Virus record (IMG/VR): IMGVR_UViG_3300020215_000068
Coordinates: 1-46,814 of that record
Reading direction: 5' to 3' (one strand)
Length of the DNA: 46,814 nt
From: a virus
Made by a program: the position numbers and the translations under genes
Notes under the pieces: generated by a model
Database searches by the model: none
What the model saw: the letters and a program-made list of their open reading frames with translations, nothing else
What the model was told of the DNA's origin: nothing
Part shown: one piece after another, positions 46,118 through 46,814 of the stretch
Numbering within the stretch: the stretch's first letter is position 1
Layout of the letters: every line of letters starts with the position of its first letter

Positions 46118-46814
46118 GCTTCCGCGATTGCGTGATCTCGGCCCGCGACCAGGGCGTGCTTAGCGAAGACGAGGCGGACGACCTGATCGGCCGCTGGCAG
46201 CGTCACTGGGAGGCGCGGCGCGGCGCCGGCGAGGCGGACCCGGAGGGCGGCGCGCGCACCGCGGTCATCGCCGAGCTCGAGGAGGAGGCCGCCCGCAAGG
46301 CACAGCTGGCCGCGCTCTCGGCCGCGAAGCAGGAGGAGCTTTCGGCCTACCTCTCGGGCTACCGGGACGTGAAGGGCCGCCCTGACGTGTTCGGCGGCAT
46401 CATCAACCTGTTCGAGAACTTCGGCACCGGCGCGGGCACCTCGTCCGTCGCGGGTCGCGCCAAGGCGATCACCGCCCTCGCGCATGGCGAGCTCGCTGAC
46501 ATGCTTTCGACCTTCCGCCGCTCGCGCCTGACCGGTCGCCGCTTCAACAAGCCGGGCGTCGACAACGTGGTCCGCGAGGTGCTCGGCGAGTCCTCCGGCG
46601 ACGAGGCGGCGCGCGGCATGGGTGAGGCGGTCGCCCGGGTGTTCGAGCATCTGCGCGAGCGCTTCAACGCCGCGGGCGGGCAGATCGGCGATCTCGGCCG
46701 CTACCTGCCGCAATTCCATGAGCCGGGCGCCCTGCTGCGCGCCGGCTATGAGCGCTGGGCCGAGTTCATCCGGCCGCGCCTCGACCTCGACCGCATGCGC
46801 GACCCGCTCACCGG
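46114..46814 (+). CDS. Internal virion (ejection) protein, N-terminal part
   Basis: The first 233 residues of the approximately 830-residue protein that continues at the left end (residue 227 onward repeats there). MSFRDCVISARDQGVLSEDEADDLIGRWQRHWEARRGAGEADPEGGART begins it, followed by a long Ala/Glu helix (AVIAELEEEAARKAQLAALSAAKQEELSAYLSGYRD) and FGGIINLFENFGTGAGTSSVAGRAKAI. ATG overlaps the previous stop (ATGA). It is cut only by the end of the sequence, not by mutation. Confidence 0.82.
   Translation, partial: MSFRDCVISARDQGVLSEDEADDLIGRWQRHWEARRGAGEADPEGGARTAVIAELEEEAARKAQLAALSAAKQEELSAYLSGYRDVKGRPDVFGGIINLFENFGTGAGTSSVAGRAKAITALAHGELADMLSTFRRSRLTGRRFNKPGVDNVVREVLGESSGDEAARGMGEAVARVFEHLRERFNAAGGQIGDLGRYLPQFHEPGALLRAGYERWAEFIRPRLDLDRMRDPLT
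46689..46814. repeat. Terminal direct repeat, right copy (126 bp)
   Basis: Identical to bases 24-149; see the left copy. Both copies code for the same residues (DLGRYLPQFHEPGALLRAGY and following) in the same frame, which shows that the ends join. Confidence 0.93.

Noticed and set aside
1-46814. tRNA genes, transposons and retroelements (including diversity-generating cassettes)
   Set aside because: No cloverleaf, transposase, reverse transcriptase or template/variable repeat pair was recognised by eye; a tRNA scan would be decisive.

Overview
The window reads as an essentially complete genome of a temperate podovirus (short-tailed phage) of a GC-rich alphaproteobacterium, most likely Hyphomicrobiales (rhizobia and relatives). 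The virion genes follow the T7-like podovirus order: terminase, portal, scaffold, capsid, tail tubular proteins A and B, internal virion proteins, tail fibre. The control circuit is lambda-like, with repressor, Cro, a CII-like gene and a tyrosine integrase. Host-range hints are a GapR/DUF2312 homologue, a GTA-type three-TM holin, an RMF-like protein and small proteins typical of rhizobial phages. No DNA polymerase, RNA polymerase or tRNA gene was seen. The last 126 bases repeat bases 24-149, and one 830-codon gene runs off the right end and continues at the left end. The molecule therefore closes into a circle of about 46,665 bp. Bases 1-23 are an inverted chimeric tag.

Layout. (1) 25-8248, plus strand: end of the last internal virion gene, tail fibre, two small tail genes, then a lysis cassette (M15 peptidase, GH19-like endolysin, two or three holin/membrane genes), closed by a terminator at 8311-8341. 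One membrane gene at 4997-5305 points the other way. (2) 22321 down to 8346, minus strand: the leftward early operon. It starts with membrane/HTH small genes, a PDDEXK exonuclease plus RecA-like ATPase recombination pair, three solitary DNA methyltransferases, an excisionase-like gene and the integrase. About 25 tightly packed small genes follow, including MazG-like and RMF-like ones. (3) 22322-22797: immunity region, with a short CI-like repressor between two operator clusters built from GTTCGCA-N3-TGCGAAC. (4) 22798-27166, plus strand: Cro, a CII-like regulator, GapR, RuvC-like resolvase, DUF1376 initiator-like protein and a DnaB/Twinkle-type helicase. (5) 28332 down to 27036, minus strand: four small genes behind a strong promoter carrying its own operator pair. 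(6) 28497-46814, plus strand: packaging, head, tail and ejection genes, interrupted at 36486-38600 by secreted/membrane genes that include an O-antigen ligase/polymerase-like protein and a TPR partner.

How it works together (inference). The repressor shuts two mirror-image promoters whose -35/-10 spacers each hold one operator. On induction the leftward operon supplies recombination, anti-restriction and host-takeover proteins, and the rightward operon supplies replication proteins. Late genes form five blocks. Each block begins with a Shine-Dalgarno-less ATG lying exactly 41 or 42 bases downstream of the 9-mer GGTGCGTTG, while early genes instead use a recurring GCGAG(A/G)G-type leader. This late-block signature is the most unusual signal in the window. 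The embedded polysaccharide-polymerase module and a tail domain shared between two genes come next.
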